In this document: piece after piece, positions 1 through 10,961 of the stretch
Numbering within the stretch: the first letter of the stretch is position 1
Layout: each line of letters starts with the position of its first letter
Source of the DNA: Theobroma cacao
Lineage: Eukaryota; Streptophyta; Magnoliopsida; Malvales; Malvaceae
Reading direction: 5' to 3'
DNA length: 64,000 bases
Assembly (NCBI RefSeq): GCF_000208745.1
Contig: NC_030851.1
Location: forward strand, 17,724,546 to 17,788,545
Translations under genes and position numbers: made by a program
The notes under the pieces: generated by a model
What the model was told of the DNA's origin: nothing
Seen by the model: only the letters and a program-made list of their open reading frames with translations
Database searches by the model: none

Positions 1-408
1 GAAATTCAAGATATTTATAGGCAATCTTATCCTTTCCCTTAAAATTATGAAAATGCCCCTCCACCAATTTACTTATTCTCCTCCAATCTTTTATGCAATC
101 CTTTTGCTCTTTTAACACTGGGACAAGATCCATAATGGTCTAGACATGTTCGGGTTCATAAAAACTTAAAATTTTAACCCGATGTGAAAAATGACCATTT
201 TACCCCTGTTATGAAAATTGTTGAAACTTCTAGTTTTCTTTGTGTTTTCATCAGCACACATCATTTATGTAGTTTTATACCCATTTAAGCCTTAAAATAT
301 CATAAAACTTTCTTCTGGAAGCTTATTAAAGAAAATGACAAAACTACCCCTAGCTCGTATTATTACATCTATACTTAGTTACAAGCCTATAAAGGTTGAG
401 GTCTCACA
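1..408 (-). mobile_element. Partial LTR of a Ty3/gypsy chromovirus (same family as the element at 51772-62347)
   Basis: Read on the minus strand this begins TGTGAGACCT at 408. It then follows, with substitutions, the LTRs at 51772-54553 and 59703-62347, including the shared block that reads atgaccattttacccct on the plus strand near 190-210. Only the first ~408 bp of the LTR are inside the window; the rest of the element, or of a solo LTR, lies to the left. It interrupts the integrase region of an Athila-like element that resumes at 409. No target duplication can be tested because the other end is missing. Confidence 0.8.
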
Positions 409-1376
409 AATAGCCACCAAGATGTAGCAATTGTTGAAATAAGAAATGAATGGTCCCATGAAATCCATTCCCCCAACATCAAAAATCTCCACTTCAATGA
501 TGCTATTGAGCAACATCTCATGTCTTCTTAAAATGTTCCTCACTCTTTGACACCTACAGAATGCAAAACAAAATTGTGAGCATCCTTAAAAAGTGTTGGC
601 CAATAAAAACCTGAATGAAAAAGTTTGGTTGTAGTTTTATCTCCTCTAAAGTGGCCCCCAACTCCGAAGAATGACAATGACTCAATAAGCTTTCAACCTC
701 TTCCTTTGGAATGCACCTTTTTAACATTCTTTTAGCACATTACTTATATAAAAATGATTCAACCCACACATAAAATCTAACATCATGAAGAAATTTCTTT
801 CTTTGATGAAAATTTAAATTTAGAGGAAGAAGCTTGCTTACAATATAATTGACATAATCAGCATACCATGGTAAATTTTTTTGACCAACACATAATAATT
901 GTTCATTCAAAAAGGTTCCGTTGATCAAAGTTAAGTCCTTACCTTGGTTCTGATTCTCTAACCTCAACAAATGGTCTACTAGTTGATTCTCTAAGCCTTT
1001 TTTGTCTCTAATTCCAAATCAAATTCTGATAGCAACAAAATCCACATTATCAACCTTGGCTTGGCATCCTTCTTAGAAATCAAATACTTAATCGCAGAGT
1101 GGTCAGTGTAAACGGTAACATTTGTGCCAATCAAGTATGAATAAAACTTGTCAAATGCATGCACAACAACTAATAGTTCTTTTTCAATAGTAGTGTAATG
1201 CATTTGAGTTTCAATCAAGGTTTTGCTAACATAATATATAGAATGAAAAACTTTATCTTTTCTTTGTCCTAACACTACACCTACAGCATAGTCACTAGCA
1301 TCACACAGAAGCTCAAATAGGAGTGACCGATTAGGAACTACAATAATGGGTGTAGATGTCAATTTTTTTTTCAATT
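409..1376 (-). pseudogene. Athila-like Ty3/gypsy pol remnant: RNase H and start of integrase
   Basis: Minus-strand coding remnant of a non-chromodomain Ty3/gypsy element. The RNase H part (about 990-1371) shows the family motif [14 protein letters not shown], with [10 protein letters not shown] further on. The linker that follows (740-970) has LPWYADYVNYIVSKLLP, typical of Athila-type connection regions. Below 740 the H2C2-type zinc region (RCIPKEEVESLLSHCHSSE) and later pieces appear only across frame changes and stops, so the copy is dead. It is cut at 408 by a chromovirus LTR and at 1377 by a copia solo LTR. The rest of the same element resumes at 3066. Confidence 0.85.
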
Positions 1377-3065
1377 TGTTAGCTTTATCAGGTTTAACAT
1401 TATTATAGTTTTGAAATGACAAAAGTGATCAAAATTGCTTCAATAATCTATGAAATTCTTTGAGTGATGCTTGAACTTGTTTGAATGATTTTTGAAGTTG
1501 TTTGAAAATGTTATTGAGCTTAATTTATTAATGTTAAAAACTCTCATACATTTGCTTTTGAAGTGCGCAAGTGTTTCCATGTGAAAAATGATCAAAACTG
1601 CTTGAATGATCTTTGAACTTGTTTGAATAATTTTTATATTTGTTTGAATGAGTTTTTGAACTTGTTTGAATAGTTTTTAAACATTTTTAAATAAGTTTTG
1701 AAGTGCCTAAGTGTTTCCATGTGAAAAGTTTTAAAATTTCTTGAATAAGTTTTGAAAATTGCTTTAATGATTTTTGAGCTTGTTTGAATAGCTTCTAAAC
1801 TTGTTTAAATTAGTTTTAAATCTCCCCTGCATTTGATTTTGAAATGTCCAAGTATTTGGCATCAAATTGGGTTCAAAAAGAAGAATTTTCTATGCTTTAA
1901 GCTATTAGTATCGATACTTTAGTCAAAAGTATCAATACATTTAAAACAGAATGGTTTTGCCCAAAATGTATGGATTCATTTCCAAAATGTATCGATACAT
2001 GCCAAAATGTATTGATACATTGCAACATGTATCAATACATTTTGGAATGTATCGATACATTTGGTTCAGAACTAGCTATTACACGCGAAAATCAAAGGAA
2101 AAACTGTTATTTTCTTCAAACCTTCTCCAATGGCTCCAAAGCTTCATCACTTATAAAAAAGACTTCTCCAACACATTTACAAGGTAAGAAGAGTGGAAAA
2201 ATTTATCAAATACTCAAGTATCAAATCCTATAAAGAAAAAGAGAAAAAAGAAAGAGAAACCAAGCTAGAGCAAGCAATTCACATTCTTCTGCCAAGCTTT
2301 TAAGCTTTCTTGTGCTATAATTCCTTTGTGTCTTCATTCCTATCATTTGTAATCATTTTTATGCCCATCACACTCTTCCTACATTGTACTTACTTAGCAA
2401 AACCCACTTTCTAGAGGTATCTATGCTATTCAAAATTGTAAGAGAGAGAAGGTTATGCTTTAGCCTTTAAAAGGCATTGTGAAGGTTATGCTTGATCCAT
2501 AAAAGACATTGTATTGAGAGGTTGTGCATGATCCTTGAAAGGCATTGTAAACATTATGCTTGGCCTTAAAAAGTATTTTTCATAGTGGATTTGAAATTCC
2601 TTAGTGAGCTAAAATAGAGGACGTAGGCAAGGAAGTTGAACCTCTATAAAAATAGTGTCTTCTCTCTTTATTTTTCACTTCTTGAATTTATGCATTTACA
2701 TTAAAGAATTTATCAAATTGTTCTTAACTTGTTTATTCCTTAATTTACTCTTCAAATTGTTATTGACACACTTTGATAGAAACACAAATTTATGAAAATT
2801 ATTTTTAGCTTGACTTGATTAGAAGCTTGTGAAAATTTTACACTAGTGCATTTTGCCTTAAAGAGTTTGAAAATTTATTTTCAACTTGTTTGGTCATTAT
2901 TTTAGTTAAATTACTTTTGGCATGTTTTAAAGTGAAAACAAATTTGAGAAACTTATTTTCAAACTTGCCTTCACAAAAAGTTTAAATTTGTTAAAAAGAA
3001 ATTTTAAAAATCCAATTCCCCTCTTGGATATTTTTCTCATTATTATAAAGCTAACACTTCTAACA
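1377..3065 (+). mobile_element. Solo LTR, SIRE-like Ty1/copia (1689 bp)
   Basis: The insert starts TGTTAG and ends CTAACA, and is flanked by a perfect 5-bp target duplication CAATT at 1372-1376 and 3066-3070. No internal coding region lies between the ends, so it is a solo LTR left by LTR-LTR recombination. The plus orientation is inferred from SIRE-like landmarks: tandem phrases around aaggcattg at 2470-2560, and a 3' end with ccaattcccctcttgga. It sits between the RT and RNase H coding parts of the Athila-like element. Confidence 0.85.
1966..2060. repeat. Array of 14-bp palindromes, period 20-21 bp
   Basis: Five copies of a motif near ATGTATCGATACAT begin at 1966, 1987, 2007, 2027 and 2047. 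The copies at 1987 and 2047 are perfect palindromes and the others carry one to three changes. Two shorter relatives (tatcgata near 1907 and gtatcaatac near 1929) precede them. The array lies inside the solo LTR. Confidence 0.9.
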
Positions 3066-4073
3066 CAATTCTACAAATGCAACATGACATGCATTATTAA
3101 ATTTAAATGGGACATCTTTTTTCTAAGAGATTACACAAAGGTATAGCAATTTTAGAAAAATCCTTAATGAATCGTCGATAAAAACCAGCATGTCCAAGAA
3201 AATTCCTAATACCTTTTAACAAGGTTGGTGGGGGAAGCTTCTTGATTGTCTCTATCTTTGTTTTGTCTACCTCCAAAACTTTGCTTGAAACCTTGTGACC
3301 AAGAACAATGCTTTTTTGTACGATAAAATGGCACTTCTCCCAATTTAGCACCAGGTTTATCTCTTCACATCTTTTCAAAACCTCGTCAAGATTCCACAAA
3401 CATTCATCAAAATTATTTCCAAAAGTAAAGATGTCATCCATAAATACATCTAGTGTTTTCTCCACCATAGTTGAAAAAATAGCCATCATGCTTCGTTAGA
3501 ATATGGCTAGAGCATTGCAGAGTCGCATCCTCCTAAAAGCAAAAATGCCATATAGACAGGTGAAGGTTATCTTCTCTTGATCCTCTAGAGCTATTACAAT
3601 CTGATTATATCCTAAATACCCATCCAAGAAACAATAGTACTCCTTTCTAGCTAGCCTATCCAACATTTAATCAATAAATGGTAAATGAAAGTGATATTTC
3701 CATCTGGCCTTGTTAAGTTTCTAGTACCCAATGCAAACTCTCCATTCAGTTATTGTCTTTGTGGGAATGAGCTCATTATTTTCATTTGCAACTACTGTTA
3801 TCCCACCTTTCTTTGGTAGCATTGCACTAGACTTACTCAAGCACTACCCAAAATAAGATAGATGATGCCATCATCTAGCCATTTGATTATCACCTTCTTC
3901 ACTACCTCCTTCATGATTTAATTCAATCTTCTCTAATGCTTGATAGTGACTTTATGATTATCTTTCAACAAAATTTTATGCATGTATCTCAAAGGATTTA
4001 TTCCATTTATGCCTACAATTATCCAACCCAATGCCTTTTTATGCTCTCTCAAAACTCTCAATAGTTTATCTTT
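3066..4073 (-). pseudogene. Athila-like Ty3/gypsy reverse transcriptase remnant
   Basis: Minus-strand RT of the element split by the solo LTR. The segment 3103-3489 carries the polymerase box as VFMDDIFTF, followed by LGHKVSSKVLEVDKTKIE and FLGHAGFYRRFIKDFSKIA, the usual RT thumb/connection motifs. Upstream (3490-4070) the fingers and palm can be read (GGITVVANENNELIP, YCFLDGYLGYNQI) but are broken by stop codons. The RT end and the RNase H start at 1371 would be continuous without the 1.7-kb insertion and its target duplication. Confidence 0.85.
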
Positions 4074-4872
4074 TTACTTGTTAGTAAGAACAGATGAAAC
4101 AATAACAGAAAGAGTAAAAGAATCACCAAGATATGTATACCTCAGATGATTTAGCAATAGTTTGAGTTCCAACTTAGGATGTTCTTTAATAAAAGGCTTC
4201 ATTGGTGAGGATGAAAACGAAGAGAAATCCAACAACTCAAATTGTGTTCCTAAGACACAAGACGGAACATTCAACACATTCACACATTTTATGATAACCT
4301 CATTACTTGTCTCAAATTCAACAACCAATGACACCTCAAAGTGGGTCAGTGAGATGGCTTTCCTTGAAAACTTCATTTGTGACCTTATCCACCACACTAA
4401 CTTGATTGTTAGTAAACTTTAAAGCTCTAAGAATGTTAAATGTTACCTCTTGATCTTGCACTCGTAAGGTAAGTTCTTCCTTCTCGACATCGATGAGTGC
4501 TCTTGCAATGCGTAAGAAAAGTCTCCCAAGGATAATAAGAACTTTTTTGTCCTCCTCCATATCTAGTATTATGAAATCTATCAAAAAAATGAATTTATCC
4601 ACTTTTACAAGCACATCTTCCATTATACCTTTAAGATATAAGAGGATTCTATCAACCAATTGTAGAGTCACAGTAATGGGCTTAATCTCTCCCAACCCTA
4701 ACTTGTTGTAGATAAACAAATGCATCAAATTAATACTTGTCCTCAAATCATTCCAAGCCTTGGCGAAGAAGAATAGACCAATTGTGAAAGGAATAGTAAA
4801 ACTATTAGGGTCTTTAAGCTTTGGAAGAAACTTTTTTTGTATGATTGCACTGCATTCCTCAATAAGTGTCAC
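4074..4872 (-). pseudogene. Athila-like Ty3/gypsy aspartic protease region
   Basis: Minus-strand retropepsin-type region. The active-site neighbourhood reads NDLRTSINLM where this lineage normally has DLGAS: the aspartate is kept but the following Gly and Ala are replaced, so the protease should be inactive. Downstream family landmarks are present: VTLQLVDRILLYLKGIMEDVLVK, seen as separate stretches, then ILDMEEDKKVLIILGRLF and LTLRVQDQEVTFN. A reading-frame overlap at 4336-4397 marks a frameshift. Confidence 0.8.
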
Positions 4873-5305
4873 AGTTTCAATTCATCCAACTACCTCTTCC
4901 TGGACAAGATATCTTTCAGAAATTTCACATATGAAGGCATTTTCTCTAAAGCCTTAGCAAAGGGAATGTTGATGTGAAGCTTTTTAAACACCTCTATAAA
5001 TTTTTGAAATTGGCTCTCTTCTTGTTGTTTCTTGAAGCATTGAGGAAAGGGTGGTGGTGGTAGAGTTGCCTTAGTCTTTTTCTCTTGACACTGCTCACTA
5101 AAACTTGCAGTAAGTGTCTCACACTCAACTGTCTTACCTTTCAGTTCAACTTGCTTTGGGTTACTTTCAACTTCCTTACCACTTCTCAAAGTAATGGCTT
5201 TGACATTTTCCTTACCTTCCCTCCTTAGATTTGCCTCGATATCACTAGGTAGGGTCCTTTAAGCTCTGTTGTTTAATGAGCTAGCTAGTTGACCAACCTA
5301 TCAGT
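4873..5305 (-). pseudogene. Athila-like gag C-terminal portion
   Basis: The minus-strand coding piece contains ITLRSGKE (start of the stretch at 5189), a proline-rich linker, and the strongly conserved FKKLHINIPFAKALEKMPSY just before the protease. Upstream, to about 5305, the reading NQLASSLNNRA and TLPSDIEANLRREGKE also fits Athila-type gag, with a stop inside. Gag coding similarity ends abruptly near 5305, where CACTA-like sequence begins. The 5' half of gag, the 5' LTR and the primer site are not in this window. Confidence 0.75.
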
Positions 5306-5309
5306 GGAA

Positions 5310-6147
5310 GGGGAAGGGCTAAGTCAGCTTAGATTTCCAAGCGAAGGGGTTAGGTCAATGATCAACAACAATTGGGAGGCTTCGATCTACACCGTCTAAA
5401 GTAAAGGTGGGTCGATTGACATGGGAAAGGTACAAGTGAGTTGGCATGGGAGAGCCTCATGACAAGAGAGGGTCGATAAGGGAGAGGCAACGGTAGGTCG
5501 ACACGAGAGCAATAAAAGTGGGTGGTCGGCACAGGAAAAAGGCAAAACAAGTAGTGAAGTGAAGAGAAAAGGGGGAAATGTGGGAAAAAAAACCTTAAAA
5601 CCTTTTAATTATATTTATTGATGAAAACTCCATTGATAATTTTAAAATTCAATACCGACAAAATTTTCGTCAGTAGTTTCGTCAACAAACTCTTAAAAGG
5701 GAACCATGCATATGCCGATGGAATTATCAATGAAATTTTTTATAGTAATTTTAAAATTCAATACTAATGAAAATTCTATTGATGATTTCATTAGCAAACT
5801 CGTAAAAGGGAACCATGCATATGTAGACAAAAATTTCATTGGTATATTGACATTTTTGCCGATAGAAATTCCATTAGTAAAATCTATTGATAAAATTTGT
5901 CGGTATAGGCATTACCGACCAATTATTTATGTCGATAATTTTCACACCCTCCCTTTTAATTGGAAGCCAATGCATTACCAACTAAATAAATTTCGTTACT
6001 AAATTCTGTTAATATTCTGTCGGTAATCCATTAGTAATATGCATGATTCCATTCCATTGGTATTCTATTGGTAATTCATTAGTATTTGTCAACAAAATTT
6101 TACAGACGAATTCAATTTTGTCGGTAAAACCTTTTTTTTTACTAGTA
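5310..6147. mobile_element. CACTA (En/Spm)-like terminal region, probably non-autonomous
   Basis: The segment 5590-6147 is dense in variants of the subterminal word accgacaaaatt / gtcggtaa in both orientations, as in plant CACTA elements. It stops at tttttttttactagta (to 6147), a one-base-decayed match to the CACTA terminus read inward (TACTAGTAAAAAAA). I see no transposase coding. The left end is not recognisable: no clear CACTA terminus is found where the Athila gag similarity stops near 5305. The 3-bp target duplication therefore cannot be tested. Confidence 0.55.
5641..5858. repeat. Two tandem copies of a 109-bp unit within the CACTA-like region
   Basis: The words tttaaaattcaata (5641, 5750) and aaaagggaaccatgcatatg (5695, 5804) recur at an offset of exactly 109 bp. 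The intervening sequence is similar but diverged. Confidence 0.8.
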
Positions 6148-6149
6148 TA

Positions 6150-6640
6150 AAATTCGACAATGTCCTTTCACCTAGAAAATTCCTCGATAAAATTTATCCT
6201 TATAATCTTCCCGAAGAAATCTCATCATCGAGTTTGAAAATTGTGCATAAAATAAGTGTCACATAGTATAATGCACATTATAATTTATTAAATACGAATC
6301 AAAGTCTTTTATCAAAAATATTTCTCGGATCTTTCCATCTTTTTGGTAAAATCCAAGAACAAATCCTCACCTAGAGAATCTCTTGGGTAGGTTTATTCTT
6401 ACAAACTTTACAAAAAGGTCTCATCATCAAAGACATTATTCATTTTAAAACATGTAATATATCATGATGTAAATTTCAATTTATTTAATTAATACAAACG
6501 ATGACCTTTTATTAAAAGCACAGCTTGGATCCTCCCAATTTTCTAGTAAAATTTGAGATCACTCTCTCACCTAGATAGTTTCTTAGGAGACTTATCTTTA
6601 CAAGCCTCGTGAGAAAGTCTCATCATTAGGGTCATCCTTT
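6150..6640. repeat. Tandem repeat, 200-bp subunits (left part of the array)
   Basis: The word tcacctaga and the following ~70 bp (ending in tctcatcat) recur at 6168, 6367 and 6567, offsets of 199 and 200 bp. The array continues on the other side of the copia element at 20563. No coding potential is seen. Confidence 0.75.
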
Positions 6641-7831
6641 TGTTAGTCCCAATAATATGTGCTAGAGGGGGGTGAATAGCACAATTTGGCTCTTTCAAAA
6701 ATTGTCTCTAAGTGTAGACAAAGGTGAGACAAATGAAGGAAAGAAAATAAAATAAAAACAGAGTAAACAAGACAGCACAATTTAGAGTGGTTCGGTCCAA
6801 GACCTACATCCACTACCTTGATTATCCAACCAAGGATTTTCCCAACAAATGCACTAAAAATCGGTAAAATTCACAAGCTTTCACCAAACTTTATAATGGC
6901 TTTTACAAGGCTCTACCAAAACCTTTTACACTAGTTTTTCACTGGCTAAACTAAAACCCAACACCTAACTTTTCAAGGCTAAGTTAAAACTTTAACACAT
7001 TCAAGCAAACCTTGCTCGAAACAACCACTTAGAGTGACTCCCTCATGCTAAAAATACAAGAAGAGAAGTAAAAGAAAGTACCTATGATCACAAGTTAATC
7101 TAAATGGTACAATATTGAGTGCAGAATACAAATACAAAGGATAGGCATTTAAGTGCAACAAGGTGTAAAGAAGATTTTCTGGTTTTTCAGCTCTTAATTA
7201 CTCAAATCTCTTCCAAAACTTTCAAAAACTTGTTTTCAACTTTTGGAAGACCTTTTTATACTTGGAGAAACATCTTTGATGGCAGTTTGATAGTTTTCTA
7301 ACCGTTGGAGACAATTGGGAGTCGGTTCTAGCCGTTACTCTATCTTTTAGTGCAGATTTCAAACTTGCAAGTAGAATGCTCTTAGTCGACTAACCGATAT
7401 CTTAGTCGACTAAGTCGTCTCTGTTTTCTACTCCTTGTATCTGGCAGTTCTGGTAGTGTGCACTTAGTCAACTAACCCATTTCTTAGTCAACCAAGTTGG
7501 TTCTGTCTTGAAGTCCTGATTTTGGCAATAGCTTCTTAGTCGACTAACCCTCATCTTGGTTGACTAAGTTGGTTCTGTTTCTCAATATTCTTCAGCCTTG
7601 CCATTTCTCTAATTTAAATTTTAGTCAACCAACATTCTTCATTATTTAACCAAAGACCTTTCTTTTTGTTAATCAATCATTTTTCTTCATTTTCATGATT
7701 TTTGATATACACATTTGAAAGGTTGATTTATTACTTCCATATGATTTTTTGTCCTGCACACTTAGATACGAATGTTAGACACAAATGAAATAGGAATGTT
7801 TTATTATCATCAAAAACTAATGGAGCCAACA
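6641..7831 (-). repeat. 3' LTR of the SIRE-type copia element
   Basis: The 1191-bp LTR starts tgttagtccc at 6641 and ends ccaaca at 7831. It matches the LTR at 19372-20562 along its whole length with scattered substitutions. It carries palindromes TTAGTCGACTAA at 7382-7393 and 7402-7413 and several decayed relatives up to about 7630. Confidence 0.92.
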
Positions 7832-7845
7832 ATCTCCCCCTTTTT
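7832..7845 (-). other. Polypurine tract of the copia element
   Basis: On the minus strand the sequence reads AAAAAGGGGGAGAT directly before the 3' LTR, the usual second-strand priming site. A related purine-rich block (plus-strand gctcccccttagt) is at 7948-7960. Confidence 0.8.
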
Positions 7846-8575
7846 GATGATGACAAAACATTCCTTGATTAACAGCACAGTGTCCTTTAATTCTTTTTAG
7901 TTTCTGCAGAAAATGAAGATTGCTCCCCCTAAGTAAGTGCTCCCCCTTAGTGTGTGCATATTTTGATTATTCATTCCAGCAAATTTTATTCATGTTATGT
8001 AGAAATTGACACTGTACATTCAGAGTATACATGTGCAAAAATATAAGATGATTTAAAGCAAATGAATGTTGAAAGATTATCATCAAAATTTTATAATGTC
8101 TGTCAATAGCAATTAGATTTTGTCTATGTCATTCATCATTCAACTGATATACTATACACAATATCCAAATCCATCCATAATAATAATTTATAATAAAGAT
8201 CAGTACACAGATTCTAACATCAATGTAGTAACAGACTTTTATCAACAGTAGTTGAAATGTAATAAACAACAGGATATCAGCAAGCATTCAATTATCAGCA
8301 ACAAAATACCATGAACATATTAGCAAAGTACCATAAATATATCAGCATCTAATTTTTTATACAAAATATAAACAGCAAGATCAAAGTTAAGTGTTCAATT
8401 GCCATCAAAGCAGAAAAACATAAAATATTCCTAAATTGCCCTTGGTCCATTATGCTTTCTTTCTTTCCTAAGCTCCTGGTTCCTTCATCCTAACATTTTT
8501 TTTTATTTAATTTCTTGGTTCCTTCTCCCTCTAAGGTTCTGCTGGTCTTCTCCCCCTTTTTGTCATCATCAATTC
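7846..8575. other. Untranslated 3' region of the copia element
   Basis: This is AT-rich internal sequence between the env-like region and the polypurine tract. No open frame or recognised domain is seen. It has several pyrimidine-rich blocks on the plus strand (e.g. tctccccctttttgtcatc near 8550) that echo the polypurine tract. Confidence 0.5.
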
Positions 8576-10620
8576 CTAGGCATCAATTGAGGAGAATGAT
8601 GGGGATGACTCATCAGTGGCATATTTGACATCTAAAGGCTGAGGAGAGGATATTGGAGGTAACTCTTGGGACACGAGATCAAGTAAGGGTGAGTCAGATA
8701 CTTTAAAGGGTTCTTGAGGAGAAGAAACAGGTGCTGGCTTGGACTTTTTTGCCAGTCTGGTGGACATCTTTCTCTTGAGGAATGCTATTTTTGTCGCCAT
8801 TGTTTTCATTCCTTTGGTGGGTGGTTTTGTCTCTAGTTGTGGTGCTGCAGTGATTTTTTGTTTTCCTTTTCTAGATTTTGCTTTCATTTTGGGGGCTAGT
8901 GTAGATGCTGTTTGCTGAGCTTTTCCCTTAACTGCTTCTTTCTCCGCTTTTTCCTCCCTAACCATTTGGTGGAAGACATCCATAATGGATACCTCTTTTG
9001 AGTTTGGAGGCGAGGGCTGTTGTTTCTCATGTTCTGAGGGAGCATTTTCATTTGGAGAACCTAGCATTTCTATTCCTTGTTCTGATTTGTCCTTTCTCTA
9101 GTGTTCAGGTGAATGGGTCTTAGTTAATTGATCAACACCAGGATGAGAATCCTTTCTCTGAAGAATATGACTGGCAGTTCTATAAGTTGAGCCTTCAGCT
9201 TGAACACCATAACTTGCTTCATGAGGAACAGATCCTCTTGCTTGCAAAGCTGAATCCTTAGCACCTTGCTGGCTGGTGCAACACTTGGTGTTTCAAAGGA
9301 ATCTGCAACAGCAGGTTCTGATGGCTTTTCTTTCCCTTTCAATTCATTCTCCAGTGCAGTAACTTTCTCTTCAATTTTTTGCAATCTAACTTCTTGATTA
9401 ATGAGCTTTCCATTTATCCTCATCAATAGATTAAAAATTATTTCACTAGAAAATTGTGAGGATGCTGCCTCTGACTGAGCTGGGAGTGAAGATTCCCCTT
9501 CAAGAGTTACTTTGGGAGTTTTAACATATTTTTCTCCTTCAAGTTTGTATCCCATCTTAGATAAACTCTTGAGGTAGATTGATTGATCTCTGCACTTTAC
9601 CTGATCCATTGCATATCTTGAACTTCAAATCCCCTTTTTCTAGATCAGTGCAGTAATGATATTCCGATATGGCGGATTAATCTTTTCCAATCTACAGGCT
9701 CCCTTCATTCTCTCAATCATAAATCTTCCTAAGTTCAGTGGACTCCCATTAAAGGCATGTTCCATTAGCCAAAGGTCCTACAAACTAATATAACTAAAGC
9801 TTCCCCTTCTTCCATGAACATTAGCAGCAATGAAATAATGCAGTATTCGAATTTGTGGACTGGTGATCAAACCAGCATTACTTTTAGAAGAATATTTCTC
9901 TTTCTTTCCATTAATCACTCCCAACAAGGATGAGGTATCATAGTTTTCTAGGAACTCAAACTCACCCTCTTCACACTCAATGTTAAGTAAACTGCCCAAA
10001 TTAATAGCAATCACAGTAAATTCTTTCCCATTTAAAAATATATTCAAGCCATCCTCAAGATAATCATTCGGCTCCTCTAATTCATCCTTCTCAAGTGCTA
10101 TACTAGAATAAAATCCTTTAACCAAACTTGCATTATAAGCTCGATTCTTAAAAGTACTAAAATATTTCAATTTCATCTCCTCAAAATAGTATGATAAAAC
10201 TGCTTTAAATTCAGGCACTTCATTAAAACTATTCCAATCGATAAATTTCTCACGAGTGATTGGTTCATTTTAAATTTTCTGGAACCTATCCTCATGAACT
10301 TTGTTTCTAAATTTGGAGGACAGAGATTTACCTTTCTTTGATGTCTTTCCCTTTTCTTTCTTCTTCTTTGTTTTCTGTTCTTTTTCCTTTTGTGACTTTC
10401 CAAATTTTCCACTCTTTGATGCAAACTCGATTTTCTATTTCTTCTTCTATATTTTTGCTTGCATGCCTTCTGCCAATGGCCTTTTTCCTTTCTTCTTTTC
10501 AATAATTTCTCTACTCTGTGAGGTCTTTGCCATTTAAATTTTGAAGATTTTTGACTGGGACTCGAGGGTTTTGGTTTTGTGTGAGTCGGTTTCAAAGGCA
10601 AGAATGTAGAGAGAATGGGT
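8576..10620 (-). pseudogene. Env-like / third ORF region of the SIRE-type element, decayed
   Basis: Minus-strand coding remnants between pol and the 3' LTR, the position of the env-like ORF in SIRE-lineage copia elements. In order: a very basic Lys/Arg/Pro-rich start (10173-10601), then a folded-looking segment (9778-10218) with NRAYNASLVKGFYSSIA and GSLLNI, like plant retrotransposon ORF2 proteins. Next is a segment with a likely coiled coil, EVRLQKIEEKVTALENELK (9124-9609), then a Lys/Ser/Pro-rich tail (8576-9067). The pieces are in different frames and separated by stops. I see no convincing signal peptide or membrane span, so env is a positional name only. Confidence 0.65.
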
Positions 10621-10956
10621 TTCAGTTTCAGATGACCAAGTTTTATGGGAGAGAAAATGTGGAAAAAGAAGTTGTCAGCAATATTAATTTCCCTTAGAAA
10701 ACTGTCTGCCTCCCCTTTAAAAATTGCCTCACTTCATTTGCTTAGAAAATTTTAAAATTTCCTCTAAATTTTGATTATTCTCCTAGGCGATTTTTTTTCT
10801 TTTCTTTATTGCTCGGTAGGTAGTTTCTTCCTATTATTTTATTCCTCTTGCCCTTATTTTAATTGAGTCTTATTATTTAATGTTACCAGAACACTCTTAG
10901 TTGACTAAGATTCACCTTAGTCTACAAAATACATGCTGTTTTGAGTGTATGAACCA
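10621..10956 (-). other. Spacer between pol end and env-like region; pol stop near 10912
   Basis: Pol resumes after the solo LTR at 10961 and runs to a stop near 10912, adding about 16 codons after the DDRF motif. The rest up to the env-like region is AT-rich and non-coding. It contains another decayed TTAGTYGACTAA-type word near 10898-10920. Confidence 0.55.
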
Positions 10957-10961
10957 AAATC

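Noticed and set aside
1951..2233. Small plus-strand open stretches over the palindrome array
   Set aside because: They are products of the 20-bp repeat and lie inside an LTR without domain or codon evidence.
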